Shown: in pieces, positions 37,101 through 46,180 of the stretch
Numbering within the stretch: position 1 is the stretch's first letter
Layout of the letters: every line of letters begins with the position of its first letter
Assembly (NCBI GenBank): GCA_039621445.1
Contig: CP154956.1
Coordinates: 94,864,406 to 94,928,405 of the forward strand
Reading direction: 5' to 3'
Source of the DNA: Euglena gracilis
Taxonomy: Eukaryota > Euglenida > Euglenophyceae > Euglenales
DNA length: 64,000 nucleotides
Translations under genes and position numbers: made by a program
Notes under the pieces: model-generated
Seen by the model: only the letters and a program-made list of their open reading frames with translations
What the model was told of the DNA's origin: nothing
Database searches by the model: none

Positions 37101-38240
37101 CGGAGAGACGTGGGGTGATTACATTGCCAATTTCGCCGACAGTCCTCTGGTGTGTCTGTTTGCGGTGCCTGTGTCGGTGAGCGTTCATGCGATGAAGGTT
37201 GTGTGCATGTGTGCAGGGCGGTCCGTAAGGGACGGGAAGTGTTTTTTTTCTTAAGGATCGCCCCTTAGGCCCAAGGGACGGCCAACGGCCGATCCTGAAA
37301 TTGAACGTGGACAAAAAAAATAAATGGCCATATTTTCGTCCACTTTTCCTATGGATTCTTCATTGACCGTCCTGGGACAGGAATTTTTTCTCCCGTTAAG
37401 GACCGTTCTGCATGTGTGTGGGTGCTGGACTCTGCTTGGGCCTTTTAGTGCCACAGGGCTGGACAGCTTTTTTCAGTGGAATTTCTGGACGTTGTACCGT
37501 AATGGAGAGGGGAAGTTACTTTTTTTTCTCTGTGGGGTATTTGAGGGTATTTTTTGTTTTTCCTTCCCGTTCACATGTTTTTTTTTTGGAACGTTGCTGA
37601 AGAGCTCGAGCATGCCTGTGTCATAAGATAATCCCCAAATGCCCCCTCAAATGTAAAGCCCCCCCCACCCAGGGGGTTTGGGTTTGCCACCCAACAAAAA
37701 GCCCCCCCGGCCTAAATGTAAAGCTGGGGGGGCTTAATCTTTGGGGGGGGGTTAGTTTGCTATTCAACTTTCAAAATGTCAAATCTGAATTTGAATCTGA
37801 TTTTGATCTGAATTTGAAACCATGAAATCATGTTCCCGCGCGATTTCGGGGGGAGGACGCACCTGCGTTTTTTTGTGCTCTTTTGGGGGTGCTCTCCCCT
37901 CGCCCTCCCCCCCCCCCCGGCAAAGCCTGCCTTCCTGCCAGGGCCGGTCGGCGCTGCTGCGGCGCGCGCCCGCCCGTGTCACCCCAATGGGCCCCGGCCA
38001 GGGGTTTATGGGCGTCCCCGAACCCGTGCGGGTGGTGGTGGGGTGGGGGGGGGGAGGGGTCGAACCCCCCCCCCAGGCTTTCCCGTACAGCCCTGCCCCC
38101 GGCAGCCCCACCGCACCGCCCGCCTGGCCCGGCCCCAGCACAGGTCCGGCCCGGGAACGCCGCTTGGTGACGCGGGCCAGGGACCCTCGCGCCCGCTCGC
38201 CAGACTGGGTTGGCCTCTTGTTGGCCGAGTGCCTTTTGAG
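15765..38240 (+). CDS. Split gene: multi-pass membrane protein, TRP-like algal surface-protein family (partial)
   Basis: About a dozen short GC-rich exon candidates on the plus strand encode hydrophobic segments in the order seen in the membrane region at the C terminus of large algal and oomycete surface proteins. These are a 'WP..' segment ending in 'F.CFTG', membrane helices, a 'YP' helix, a segment like 'sI.HCFT..RLGMFIVSVVYI', an Arg-rich loop, then 'RRKLAVCVAV' followed by a long helix ending 'VAPYG', and another helix ending 'FLVLNVLW'. The pattern 'RR.L......Q.....L.....LH...PY' is the best family match. The role is unknown; relatives are usually described as TRP-channel-like or sensory. 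No 5' extracellular part or stop codon was identified. Linking all exons into one transcript is an inference from strand, order and topology. Confidence 0.45.
15955..16110. repeat. GGGTGT array
   Basis: Imperfect GGGTGT/GGGAGG units fill the whole short intron between two membrane-protein exons. Confidence 0.85.
16116..16192 (+). CDS. Membrane-protein gene exon: hydrophobic helix
   Basis: Reads 'ASLATVYACVPIAVALLAVA' then 'AFAALW', a typical membrane helix, with donor TG|GTGTGTGG at 16193. Upstream is a GGGTGT array without a convincing acceptor AG near the start, so the 5' boundary is approximate and could be another non-standard junction. Confidence 0.5.
16906..17311. mobile_element. MITE family A, copy 2
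   Basis: CAGGGTTTGATATAAGGA at the left end and TCCTTATATCGAACCCTG at the right. Flanked by eight C on each side, consistent with an 8-bp duplication, though C-runs make this weak on their own. Interior is in the opposite orientation to copies 1 and 3. Lies in an intron of the membrane-protein gene. Confidence 0.85.
17492..17525. repeat. Perfect 34-bp hairpin
   Basis: CAGGTTCGCACCTGC, loop TTTG, then GCAGGTGCGAACCTG: a 15-bp perfect stem with CAGG/CCTG ends, in a membrane-protein intron. No flanking duplication. Confidence 0.7.
18639..18689 (+). CDS. Membrane-protein gene exon (tentative): YP helix
   Basis: After an acceptor CCAG the frame reads 'WFITLLLLLAYIVYPVQ'. The 'LLLLLAYIVYP' helix suits the family, in which a helix ends in 'YP'. 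Codon third positions are less GC-biased than in neighbouring exons, which weakens the call. Confidence 0.3.
20001..20315. mobile_element. hAT-like MITE, family D (CAGGGCGGTCC), full length
   Basis: Starts CAGGGCGGTCCATGAGGGAC and ends GTTAAGGACCGCCCTG. Flanks (GTGAAAAAAAAT and GTGAAATT) suggest an 8-bp duplication blurred by an A-run. Interior contains 'GATCCGGGAATTGAACGGGG' and 'GGCCATTTTTTCGTCC', shared with more than a dozen decayed copies in this window. Confidence 0.75.
21983..22120 (+). CDS. Membrane-protein gene exon: HCFT segment and helix
   Basis: Acceptor TTTTTTCCAG at 21982; an alternative CAG lies near 22032. Reads '...AAEEEGSIAHCFTATRLGMF' then 'IVSVVYIAAWG', with donor G|GTCCAG at 22121. 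It corresponds to the family segment 'Y.I.C.t..h...........YP.G.P'. Confidence 0.5.
22707..22798 (+). CDS. Membrane-protein gene exon: Arg-rich loop
   Basis: Reads 'VVLPGWALRALHRRLLADDL' then 'QTSEAVDRLAQ'. A short hydrophobic start followed by a basic amphipathic helix is as expected after the previous helix. It ends GCGCAG|GGGCCC, which is not a GT or GC donor; the true donor may be elsewhere. Confidence 0.5.
23006..23035 (+). CDS. Membrane-protein gene micro-exon
   Basis: Thirty bases between a strong acceptor (CTTTTCAG) and CAG|GCAGGA read 'AWVKLRHVAQ'. The donor would be GC. Short, but the polypyrimidine tract, length divisible by 3 and high GC3 support it. Confidence 0.4.
23485..24300. 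repeat. AAATCACGT arrays around a 33-A tract and a tandem duplication
   Basis: Short arrays of 'AAATCACGTAA' at 23.50-23.60, 23.90-23.93 and 24.22-24.29 kb. An A-run of about 33 at 23.86-23.89 kb. A direct duplication of about 120 bp ('GATGATGGCATATGCTCTGA' at about 24.00 and 24.12 kb). The 'TATAAAAAATTTTATTAGAA' sequence also occurs twice. Possibly a composite retro-element or a degenerate array. Confidence 0.55.
25404..25545. repeat. TG-rich compound microsatellite
   Basis: TGTG, GGGT and TGTTTG tracts directly upstream of the 'RRKLAVCVAV' exon. Confidence 0.9.
25582..25741 (+). CDS. Membrane-protein gene exon: RR helix ending PYG
   Basis: Acceptor GTCCAG at 25581 and donor TACG|GTCGGC at 25742. 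Reads 'VLDPGCRALPAVRRKLAVCV', 'AVAGRPGGAEVQLLAVLGLL' and 'GLALLLHATVAPYG'. This is the most diagnostic exon of the gene: 'RR.L..C.....G...Q/E.QLL..L......LLH....PY' is a hallmark of the membrane core of TRP-like algal proteins. It follows a long TG-rich microsatellite. Confidence 0.65.
26791..27164. mobile_element. Element with CAACCCCCCAAACATAACCCC ends
   Basis: CAACCCCCCAAACATAACCC at the left is mirrored by GGGTTATGTTTGGGGGGGGG at the right. Interior contains further 'TATAACCCC' boxes and TTCCGGCGCACAGCGCTGGAA. Duplication unclear. Confidence 0.5.
27232..27459. mobile_element. TA-flanked element with AAATAACCTGGCGGGG ends
   Basis: Terminal inverted repeats of about 30 bp: C-run, then CAAATAACCTGGCGGGG, mirrored by CCCCGCCAGGTTATTTGGGG. 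TA (27230-27231 and 27460-27461) on both sides. Related decayed copies at 1.06-1.25, 49.51-49.59 and 63.29-63.51 kb share CCAGGAGCAAGG and GATGGTTCCAGTAAC. Confidence 0.65.
27871..27995 (+). CDS. Membrane-protein gene exon: paired helices
   Basis: Acceptor GACAG at 27870 and donor CGG|GTCCGG at 27996. Reads 'TILLSSWLALMYTQVTDLPS' then 'TVAISVAFLVLNVLWPGHGT', two hydrophobic segments around a short polar turn. It follows the 'PY' exon in the same order as in the family. Confidence 0.6.
28325..28397 (-). pseudogene. Degenerate tRNA-Ala-like sequence
   Basis: Resembles the tRNA-Ala genes through the D-arm (GAGCTCAGTGGTGGAGCG) and anticodon region (loop TCTGCAT, apparent anticodon TGC, again C33). 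The T-stem and acceptor do not pair, so it is probably a pseudogene or the tRNA-derived head of a short interspersed element. Confidence 0.55.
28878..29033 (+). CDS. Membrane-protein gene exon: Arg-rich cytoplasmic segment
   Basis: Reads 'RRLLLFVFAARAHHRGVRAD', 'EDAGFRSLASAWRAVEGELR' and 'RRME', with donor GAG|GTGTGC at 29034. The 5' boundary at the first in-frame AG is approximate. Strong GC3 bias and a basic helix suggest a cytoplasmic tail or a coiled segment after the last membrane helix. Confidence 0.5.
31514..31580 (+). CDS. Membrane-protein gene exon: polar linker
   Basis: Acceptor GTTGCAG at 31513 and donor TCCG|GTGTGC at 31581 are both clean. Reads 'ASRKEQPEPLGETPAAPDSP' then 'TS', a Pro/Glu-rich linker without recognisable motif. 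It lies before a TATATC microsatellite. Confidence 0.45.
33600..33693. repeat. 11-bp G-rich minisatellite
   Basis: About eight copies of GGGTAAGGGGT. Telomere-like in composition but internal and 11 bp long, so probably a minisatellite. Confidence 0.9.
34081..34225. repeat. CCCA / CA / CCACA compound microsatellite
   Basis: Seven CCCA units, then CA repeats, then about sixteen CCACA units. Confidence 0.95.
35307..35400 (+). CDS. Candidate exon, plus strand
   Basis: After an acceptor CCGCAG the frame reads 'WFGGSLSRLVLSPAAALRPG' and continues 'TESPAGAEERP'. GC3 is high. The donor was not determined, so the end is approximate. It could belong to the membrane-protein gene or be chance coding capacity in GC-rich DNA. 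Confidence 0.3.
36590..36684 (+). CDS. Candidate exon, plus strand, with strong donor
   Basis: GC-rich stretch ending '..LRRLPPQLTDM' at a textbook donor ATG|GTGAGG (36685). The start is uncertain because a long C-run precedes it. No family motif is seen. Confidence 0.3.
37214..37410. mobile_element. hAT-like MITE, family D, internally deleted
   Basis: CAGGGCGGTCCGTAAGGGAC at the left and TTAAGGACCGTTCTG at the right, with a perfect 8-bp duplication CATGTGTG at 37206-37213 and 37411-37418. 197 bp, missing much of the interior. Confidence 0.9.
37631..37752. mobile_element. Small TA-flanked element
   Basis: ATCCCCAAATGCCCCC at the left and CTTTGGGGGGGGGTT at the right, with TA on each side and 'AAATGTAAAGC' twice inside. 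Imperfect inverted ends. Confidence 0.45.
37938..38240 (+). CDS. Candidate exon carrying a short MITE
   Basis: An open plus-strand frame reads 'ALLRRAPARVTPMGPG', is interrupted by a 97-bp CAGGG element (37999-38095), and resumes 'SPTAPPAWPGPSTGPARERR'. Element plus one 8-bp duplication is 105 bp, so the frame stays open across it. It may be an exon with a small in-frame insertion, or two exons split by an introner. No family is recognised, and the Pro/Arg richness makes chance coding possible. Confidence 0.3.
37999..38095. mobile_element. MITE family C, short derivative
   Basis: Starts CAGGGGTTTATGGGCGTCCC and ends GGCTTTCCCGTACAGCCCTG, flanked by GCCCCGGC and CCCCCGGC (7 of 8). Related to 51234-51474 at both ends but only 97 bp. 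It interrupts an open reading frame without closing it. Confidence 0.6.
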
Positions 38241-39062
38241 TTGGGGCCAGGGCTGACGTGCCCAACACTTTTGGGGTGGGGTAGAGGGTTGACCCCCCCC
38301 CTCATCCGGGGGGTGCCAACGGGTCTGCCCGTATGGTGTGGTATTATCCATTAGTCTGACAAATGTAACCTCTCAGACCTTCACACCATGACAGGCTGTG
38401 ATGGGGAGGGCGAACCCCCAAACTCACAGCGTTGGACAAAAAGGCGCCTTTTTAAAAAAATTGGAAAAAATATTCCCAAATGTATGTGATCTCCTCACTG
38501 GCTTGGCAATCGGTACGAGCCCGCGGCCAAACCGGGACCCATCCCCCCCGCTGTGAGCCGAGCGGTGGTGGCCGCCCTCCCCAGCCACACCCACTGTCGC
38601 TCGCATCCTGTTTTGGTCTCATATCCCCGACCAGCGAGGAGACAATGCCGGAAGTTTCACGAGTGCCGTGTAAAATGCTGCGCTTTTTGTCGTGCGCCAT
38701 TTTGCACACACACACACACACACAAGTCACGGAAAGAATTTCCCCTCCTCCCCCCTCCAGGGACTTTTAAGGGGCCCAAGGACACAGCCGGTCCGAGCAT
38801 CGAACGGCGTCAAAAGTTGGGCATTTTTGACGCTTTGGGTGAATGGGAAAATTTTTTTGAGGTGCAAAAGAATTGGGAAGGGGTGGGAAAGGGGAAGGGA
38901 AAAGGCCCCTTTCTCCTCCCTCGCGTTGATTTCGCTGGCTGAACCGATTCTCCTCCCTCCCCTATTACGATTCGCCTCTGCACTGGAACCACGACGGCGC
39001 CAGACAGCTCGGACGGTCTTGACATGCCCGATGTCGGCAACGTCATTCCCCGGGCGTGCATA

Positions 39063-39474
39063 ACCCCCCCCCAATTAGAAGCCCCCCGGGGCTACTATTC
39101 GGTCACTCTGCGGAAAACCCGAGAGGCTTCTAATTGGGTACCCTTTGTTTAAAGGAAAAACTTCGGCCGGCGGTCGATCCGGGGATCGAACGGGGTCCAA
39201 GTTTAAAAAATTGCAAGACGCATTTATTCTAGTTTTTGGGTGGATAGGCCATGTTTCAAGGATACTAGATATCACTTTTGTTCCCAAATGTCGACCTTTT
39301 TTCGTGGAGAATTTTCGAGTTTTTCACCATTTTTCGGAATTTTTTTCGTCAAATTTCCCCCAGCTTCGCCGGGGGGGGGGGGGGGCTGTTTTTTGGATTT
39401 TTGGCGGGAAACCTGAGGGGGCTTCTATTTGGGGGGGTTGTTATTTAGGGGGGGGCTTCTAATTGGGGGGGGGT
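39063..39474. mobile_element. TA-flanked element with AATTAGAAGCC ends
   Basis: Starts ACCCCCCCCCAATTAGAAGC-like and ends CTTCTAATTGGGGGGGGGT, flanked by TA. A decayed family D sequence (39.14-39.33 kb) lies inside. A related, less regular element with 'GAATAGAAGCCC' and 'GGGCTTCTATT' motifs is at 60.43-60.62 kb. Confidence 0.65.
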
Positions 39475-40349
39475 TAGTAGTCTCGTCAACTCCGTCTCGT
39501 AACTGATGCAGTGCCAGTCTTTCTTAGGAGGACACAGCTCAGGGGGAGGAGCTGGAGCCAGATTTTTCCTCAGGATTCAAAACAAACCCCCAACTCCTGA
39601 ATTCTGGCCAGCTGCACTCGATGGCTTGTGGTTTATCAAGTTCATCTTTCTCCGTAAACCCCCAACTATAAGCCCCCAGGGGCCCAAGTTAGGTTCCGTT
39701 ATAACTAGTGACAGAGGAGGGGTTCCCGCATGGATATTCCCAGATGCAAAAGTATCCAGGATACCTCAAAATGCCTCTACGGATGTCTGAAGGTGCCAGC
39801 AATCGATTTTTCCGGAGTCCCATATCGATAAAAAGAGCACTTTAGGGCAAGAACCCAAGTGAAGGTTGTGAACCGTAGTATGTTATTTTTCAACCTCACT
39901 GTTAAGCACATTGCACGTTTTATGATGTTTGGTAATTTTCCACCCGAAAATTTTTTCATTTCCCATCCCTTGTCCATGTTGTTGGTGATATTTTTTAGTC
40001 TATTTTGTTTTTGTTGTTTTTGTTTGCTGTTTTGTGTTCAGGGTGTCTCAGAGTTTGCTTCGTTGTAAAACATGCTTGCAGGATGTTTGATAAAAAAGCA
40101 CGGATTAATAAAATTTTCAACAGAACACATTGCTGTTTGCTGCTCGATCCCGCACCAATTCCCTCTTGATTGCCTTTGGCAGGTGTGCATGTACATGTAC
40201 ATTGTGTTCGGGGTGCCTTGATCCCATCAGCATCCCCACACCACCAACCCCCTTTGTGCAAGACATGGTTTCTTTTATCATAGTTCCATCCTGCACAAGA
40301 GCACATTTGTCATGTGATCTGTTTGGTTTTGTGCCTCTAATCATCAGGG

Positions 40350-40620
40350 CCGTCCACAGGAAGTTTTTTATTCCCATCAAGCACCCCCCCCCCTTTGAGA
40401 TCCGCCCTTGAGCCTGACCGCCGATGCAGGGATCGAATAGGCCTAAAGTTAAAAAGTCGAAAACATAATTTTTTTGGACATTGGGTGAAGGACAATGGCG
40501 TCAATTTACCAGGAATCACTTTCCCCCGAAATCAACCCGATTTTGCCGAGATGTGGCCATTTTTTGATCATTTTACCCGTGTGTTTTTCAGGAATGTGCG
40601 GGGAGGGGCTTTCTTTTCCC
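40350..40620. repeat. Family D MITE relic
   Basis: Begins CAGGGCCGTCCACAGGAAG and contains 'GATGCAGGGATCGAATAGG' and 'GCCGAGATGTGGCCATTTTT'. The right end is not recognised. Confidence 0.45.
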
Positions 40621-41832
40621 TGTTGGTGGCACCTTTTGGGACCGGAGGTATATTTGCCCTCCTTGACGCCGGCCGGTAGAAGGGGAAATAACCCAGGTGT
40701 TGGATCCCCCGACCACTCGTGGTGGAAAGGAGTGGAATTTTGGTGGGGGAGAAGGCTAAACCCGGGGATTGACTTTTGGGACCACCCCCCCCCCAATTTG
40801 AAGGGTGGTAGTCGTATTTTTAATTGTCGGCAAAGCGTAATTTTGGGTTTTTTAAGGGGAGCGAAAGGCGGACTCCCCCCTCCCCAGGCAGCAGTTTGGT
40901 CCTTTACCCAATGCCTCCCTTAGGAACCCAAGGCGCCGCTTGGGTCCATGTGCCATTTGTTTTTAGAGGCAAGGGACGGTTTTTATACGCTAAAAGCGGC
41001 AATGGGTGAGGGGAGCGATGCAAGGCCACGCAACTCCAAATTTTGGGTTGGAGAAGTGTGAGCGCAAAGGGTTAGGGACCTGGGGGGTTGAATACGCCAT
41101 GTCTTGGGTAACGTGGTGGTGAGCGCCCGGCTGGGAGACGGAAAAACACGGTCGGTTCCCCTCGCGGTGAAACCCCGCCCTTGGCTCGAAGTTTTTGAGG
41201 ATCCTTCGGCGGCGGGCTGTTTTTTGAGGCGGCCGCCGGGCTTCGAATTCAAAGTAATCAACCTTTTTCTTTTTGATCTTAACCTTGAAATCCAAAATTT
41301 TATCAAAATCTAGCTATTGAATGCACAATCAATTGAAATTTTTTATGGTGTTGTACCAATGCATTTGGGGGGTAAAGTTTTGTGTGAGATTGAGTTTCGA
41401 ACTTCTGGGTTCGAGTGGGGACTTCCCAAGGGTATTTAAGGACATGGCAAATCCCACTGTGGAAAATTGGTCAGCCGGTCTTGAAAATTTCAAAGAGTCA
41501 GCCCTGCAAGGTGAAAAATTGAGCTCAGGCCTTCAAGCCGAACCAGAATAATCCGGTGGCTAAATTCGACTGAAAACCAAAAAGTAGTATTTCAGTGATT
41601 TTCAGCCCCAGTAAGGCAAAATTTTGGGTAAGGACCCCATTACAGCGGGACTCCTCGGGACAAAAGTACAGCGGCGGCGCTTTTGTTTCGCCCTCGGTGT
41701 CTCACCCCCTCTCGTTTTGGTCTTCGTCGGAGAGACCCCTCGCTCCTCACTCGGGGATCATGGGAGTTTAGTAAAGTTTTTTTTAAAAAAAATAATCGTC
41801 AAAGGATATTTAAAGTCCTTCCTAACACTATG

Positions 41833-41904
41833 GGGCGTGTAGCTCAGTGGTAGAGCGCCCGCTCCGCATGCGGGAAGTCCAGGGTTCGATCCCCTGTTCG
41901 TCCA
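41833..41904 (+). tRNA. tRNA-Ala, anticodon CGC
   Basis: 72 nt with a full cloverleaf: acceptor GGGCGTG/TTCGTCC, D-arm GCTC/GAGC, anticodon stem CCCGC/GCGGG, T-arm CAGGG/CCCTG with TTCGATC loop, discriminator A. The third pair is G-U, the alanine identity element. The loop TCCGCAT gives anticodon CGC, but position 33 is C instead of the near-universal T. No CCA is encoded. No T4 terminator follows within about 30 bases. An identical copy lies at 46655-46726 on the other strand. Confidence 0.88.
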
Positions 41905-41960
41905 GTTATTGCAGTCTTTCCTTACAATTCCTTTGATTGAAAAATGCATGAGGTGCAAAA

Positions 41961-42032
41961 TACGATCAGTGGGGTTCGAACCCACGACCTTCTGCGTGTT
42001 GAGCAGACGTTCCACCACTGAACTATGACCGC
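41961..42032 (-). tRNA. tRNA-Val, anticodon AAC
   Basis: 72 nt cloverleaf: acceptor GCGGTCA/TGATCGT (seven pairs including two G-U), D-arm GTTC/GAAC, anticodon stem TCTGC/GCAGA, T-arm GTGGG/CCCAC with TTCGAAC loop. The loop TCAACAC gives anticodon AAC and, as in the alanine gene, has C at position 33. TTTT follows one base after the 3' end, a plausible pol III terminator. It is 56 bp from, and convergent with, the tRNA-Ala gene. Confidence 0.82.
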
Positions 42033-42593
42033 GATGATGACTTTCAACTTCGAAGGTACTCTGGTCCGCAGGATGTGGAACTGTTACCGTGATCACTAAC
42101 CCTTTGTGAGGGTTAGTGAGGGGTTAATGGGTGCACTGGACCCATTTGGGACCCATATTGAACGTCCCCCCAAAAACCCCCGAAACCGCATTTTTTCACA
42201 CTTCCAACCACTTATGGCCAGTTTTCCCCCCCAGGACCCTGTCCGCCTTGGGGGGGTCCTGCGGGGGTACTGGGGAGCGGTCCCGCAACACTTGGCAAAA
42301 ATTTTGCACCACAAGGGGAGGTTATTTTGAAGACCAGGGGGGGTCGGGGGGGGTGGCACCCCCCCCGGTAGCGGAACTCCACGGTCAGTAGGTCCTGTGG
42401 GTACTGCCGGGGTCCTGGGGGGGTCCTGGGCGGGTCCTGGGGGGGAGGGGTCCTGGGGGGGTCCTGGGGAGGGGGGGAAACTGGCCATGACTCCTTCCAA
42501 CTATTCACAAGTTTCTGAAAATTTTGATTTCACAGGTTTTTGCAAAAGGTGCTATTGAAAATACAAAAAAATACAAGGAAAAAAGAGGTTTTG

Positions 42594-43110
42594 CAAAAAC
42601 TGGAGCCTGCACTGGACATTTACCCCCCCACCCCCACCCAAAACCGCATTTTTTCACACCTTCCAAAATTGTCACAGTTTTCTGAAAATTTTGATTTTCA
42701 CAGGTTTTTGAAGCAAAAAAATGCTGTTGAAAGTCCAAAAAAGACTTTGCCAAAATTTGGTGTAATTTTTTGACTTCGCATTATTTTTTCTTAGCCTTTT
42801 TTTTCACCACTCCAAAAAACTGCTACATAAATTGCAAAAACTGGCTCCTGCACTGGACAAGTGTTGGGGGGTGTGGGGGGGGTGTGGGGGGGTGTGGGGG
42901 TAAATGTCCAGTGTAAGAGTCAGTTTTTGCAATACCTCAACTGCTAATACTTTTAACCTGAAAATTTTGAGATTTTTTTCGTGAAAAATTGGAGACCAAG
43001 GGGCCCCTCCCCCCCCATGCGGTGGCCGCAGTGTCTGGGCTCCAACTTTTTGCAACAATGGGCAGTGATAATGGGGGGGCTCGAACGTCGGGATTGTTTG
43101 CCTCCAATCA

Positions 43111-43185
<75 letters not shown>

Positions 43186-46180
43186 CTGCCAATTTGCCAA
43201 AAAATAAATAAAAAAATGCCACAAAAATGCCAAAGACTGAGGTGATCCTGGGCAGGTCCTGGGGGGTGGGGGTCCTGGGCGGGGAAATTCGCCATGCATT
43301 CCGGCATTGGGGGTCTTGGGAGGGGGTGCTGGGGGAGATGTCCTGGGGGCGCCTTGGTTCCAGGCGAAGCACTCCAGAAACTGCCTTCATCCATTCTTAT
43401 TTACATGTGCCAGTAGGGGATTTGCCAACACCGCCCCAATCCTTGAAATACCTTGGTTGTCGATGGCGATGGCCACTCCATTTCATTCGATTTCATCACC
43501 CCACCCTTTAACAGGATTTTGCCAGTTTCGGCCCGGGGCTTATTTTTGGGTTAATACATTGCAAAAAATTGGTGTGGCCTTGGTGTGGAGTGGGAACCTG
43601 AATAAAATTTTCTTGTTCCCTTTTCCGTTTGGGAATCACTGTGCGATTTCTGTGCTGTCATTGCAGTCGGTGTGGGTTGAAAAAGAATGGGAAAATGCTT
43701 TCTTTTCATTACCGAAAGTGGATTTTCTGCCCCACCCCCTGGACAAAGCCAACCTTTTCACGCAAAAAGAAAAAAAATGAAATGTTCAATGTCATCAAAA
43801 AAAAAAGGGAAGGGGGTGGTAAGTGGGTCCACCCCCCGGGAGACAGAAATTCACTATTTTTGAAATGTCGACAAATTTGGACTGCTTCAGGGGGAATTTA
43901 TGTTGGGTGGGATTTTTCTTGACACGGTTCAAAACCAGAGCTATTACCACAGGGGAATTTTGGCAATCTGCTTGGCCAAAAATGACCCCTTTGGCACATA
44001 TTGAAAAAACTGGAACCTGCACTGGTCAAGTGTTGGGGTGGTGGGGATGGGGGGGGTGTGGGGGGTGTGGGGGGGGGGTGTCGTGTGTGCTCAAGGTTTT
44101 GCAATGCCTCATTTTCCCCCCACCCCTGCAAAACAATTGATGCTTGGGGCTCTGGGGCAGGGGGGGGGGCAGCTCGGAGGGGGCATGGTGAAACTCATAT
44201 CTTCCAGGCCTTTTTGTTCAAGAAATTTCCCCTTCCATCCTGTACCGCGCTCTTGACGGAGTGTCGTCCGGGCCCCTGGTAGGCCCCTTGGAGGCAGGGC
44301 CATGCCAGGGTACTCCGGTCCACAGAATGTTCTCGAGCGCTTGTCAACCCGTTAAATTTCAAGTTAGTTTGGTCAAGTGAGTTTTTTTGAGGAATTTGTT
44401 TCCCCTTCTCCGCCCCAGGCAGGGTGTTCCTTGAGGGGGTAAAAAATTTCCCACCTGCAGTTTTGGAATTTCTGGAATGTTCTTTCCATTGGGGTTTTAT
44501 GTGGGTCGGAAAAAAAAGTGGGGAGTGTGGGGGCAGGGCGCAGCCCAGCCCCCCCCCCCCCCGCCGCGCGGTGGCCATGGGCCACCGGACCCCCCTTTTG
44601 CGATTTCATTTATGCTTGATTTTCTAAAAACGTTTTCCGGTGGCCGCATGCATTGCAAAAACGGAGCCCACTGGTCCAGTGTGTGGGAGGTGTGGGGAGG
44701 AGTGGGGTGGGTGTAGGTAAACGTCTGGTGTGGGCTCCAGTTGGGGGGAAATGGGCAGGTATTGCAAAAACTGGACCCTACACTACACATTTACCCCCCA
44801 CCGCCCCACCCACCCCCACCCCCCCCCATCACATCGGTTGCCGTGGGCCTTCATAACGTCTGTCTGGGCTCCAATTTTTCGCAACAGTGGGCAGTGATAA
44901 TGGGGGGAGCGGGGGGGGCAGGGGGGGCTGCGCCCCCCTCCCCACCGCGGTGGCCGCAGGCCACCGGACCCTCCATCGGTGGCCGTGGGCCTTGAAAATG
45001 TCTGTCTGGGCACCACTTTTTCACGAAAAAGCATCATTTTCACGAAAAAAAATCAAAAATTTCAGGTTTAGGTGTTGGTATTTTTTAGGAGTGATGAAAA
45101 AAGTGCAAAGTCAAAAAATTGCACCAAATGTTGGCACAGTCAAAATTTATGACATTTTTTCTCTTGGAAATTTTTTGGATTTTCAATGGCATTTTTTGTT
45201 TCGAAAACCTACAACAATCAACGCTTTGAGAAAATTGCCAAAATTTTTTTTGGTAATTTGGAAGGTGTGCGAAAAAATGTGGTGTTGGGGGTTTTTGAGG
45301 GACCTCCTTCCTATATGCCCATATGGGTCATAAAATGGGTCCAAAATAACAACCCGACTGCGCGACTCGCACGGTAGTGGTGGGAGGGTGTTTTTCCGGG
45401 TCCCATACCCCGCGCCGAGCTCGCCTGGTAGTGTGGGCAGGGGTGTGGGGGGTTGGGTGGGTGGGGAGGATGGGGGGGTGTAGGTGGGCAACGCTGGTGA
45501 ATGGGCTCCAGTTGTGGTGGCTTGTGTCCATAATTGTCAAAAATCACCTACATTTTTTGTCTACATTCAATGCACATCTTTCAAAAGGCGCCCTCCCCCC
45601 CCACCCCCCGCTCCCGCCGGCGGTGGCTATAGGTCACCGTACCTCATCGGTGGCCAACATACGTCCCAATGGGTCCAAAATGCACCTGGCGTCGAACCCA
45701 CACCGGGGGAGGGGGGGGTGTGGGGGGGTGTGGGGGGGGGTGGGGGTAAATGTCTAGTGTAGGGGCCAGTTTTTGCAATACCTCCTCCCACACTAGTGTG
45801 GGGGGGGGTGTGGGGGGTGTCGGTAAATGTCTAGTCTGGGCTTCCGTTTTTTTTTTGCAACAATGGGCAGTGATAATGGGGGGGGTGGGGGCCGCCGCGG
45901 TGGCCGCAGGGTCCGGACCCCCCCACCCAACGGCGGCAAGAGGCGGTGATGCCTTTTGTGTTCTGGGATTTCAAAAAGAGGGATTTCAAAAAGAGTGCAA
46001 AATGCGGAAAAAGAGACTGCTGCGCCACCACCCCCCCCGCACCCCCTCTCCCCCCCGCCCCCCCTTTATCACTGCGCATTGTGCAAAAGGAAGCCCAGAC
46101 TAGACATTTACCAACGCCCCCCGCCCCCCCACCCCCCCACACCTCCCCACACTTGTCTAGTGTAGCAGCCAGTTTTTGCA
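42594..46180. repeat. Cluster of fold-back elements with G/C-run centres
   Basis: Repeated unit: 'TTGCAAAAACTGG.(G/C)CCTGCACTGGACA', a central run of GGGGTGTGGGG or CCCCCACCC, then the mirror 'TGTCCAGTGTA...CAGTTTTTGCAA'. Clear at 42.83-42.94, 44.65-44.79, 45.74-45.80 and 46.08-46.18 kb, with halves near 42.6 and 44.0 kb. A companion box 'GCAACAATGGGCAGTGATAA' occurs near 43.06, 44.88 and 45.86 kb. Confidence 0.65.
43112..43180. repeat. AC microsatellite
   Basis: About 34 uninterrupted AC units. It gives long Cys-Val and Thr-His frames that are not genes. Confidence 0.95.

Noticed and set aside
37206-37418. CATGTGTG flanks as part of a TG microsatellite rather than a duplication
   Set aside because: Considered because TG-rich flanks are common, but the match is exact, 8 bp long and immediately adjacent to both inverted ends, as in the 49064 copy. 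The duplication reading was kept.
39181-39215. tRNA-like B box in the family D interior as a tRNA gene
   Set aside because: No cloverleaf can be folded around it, and it recurs as part of the transposon-like family.
42804-43394. Cys-Val-rich long frame
   Set aside because: Translation of the AC microsatellite and G-rich fold-back repeats.
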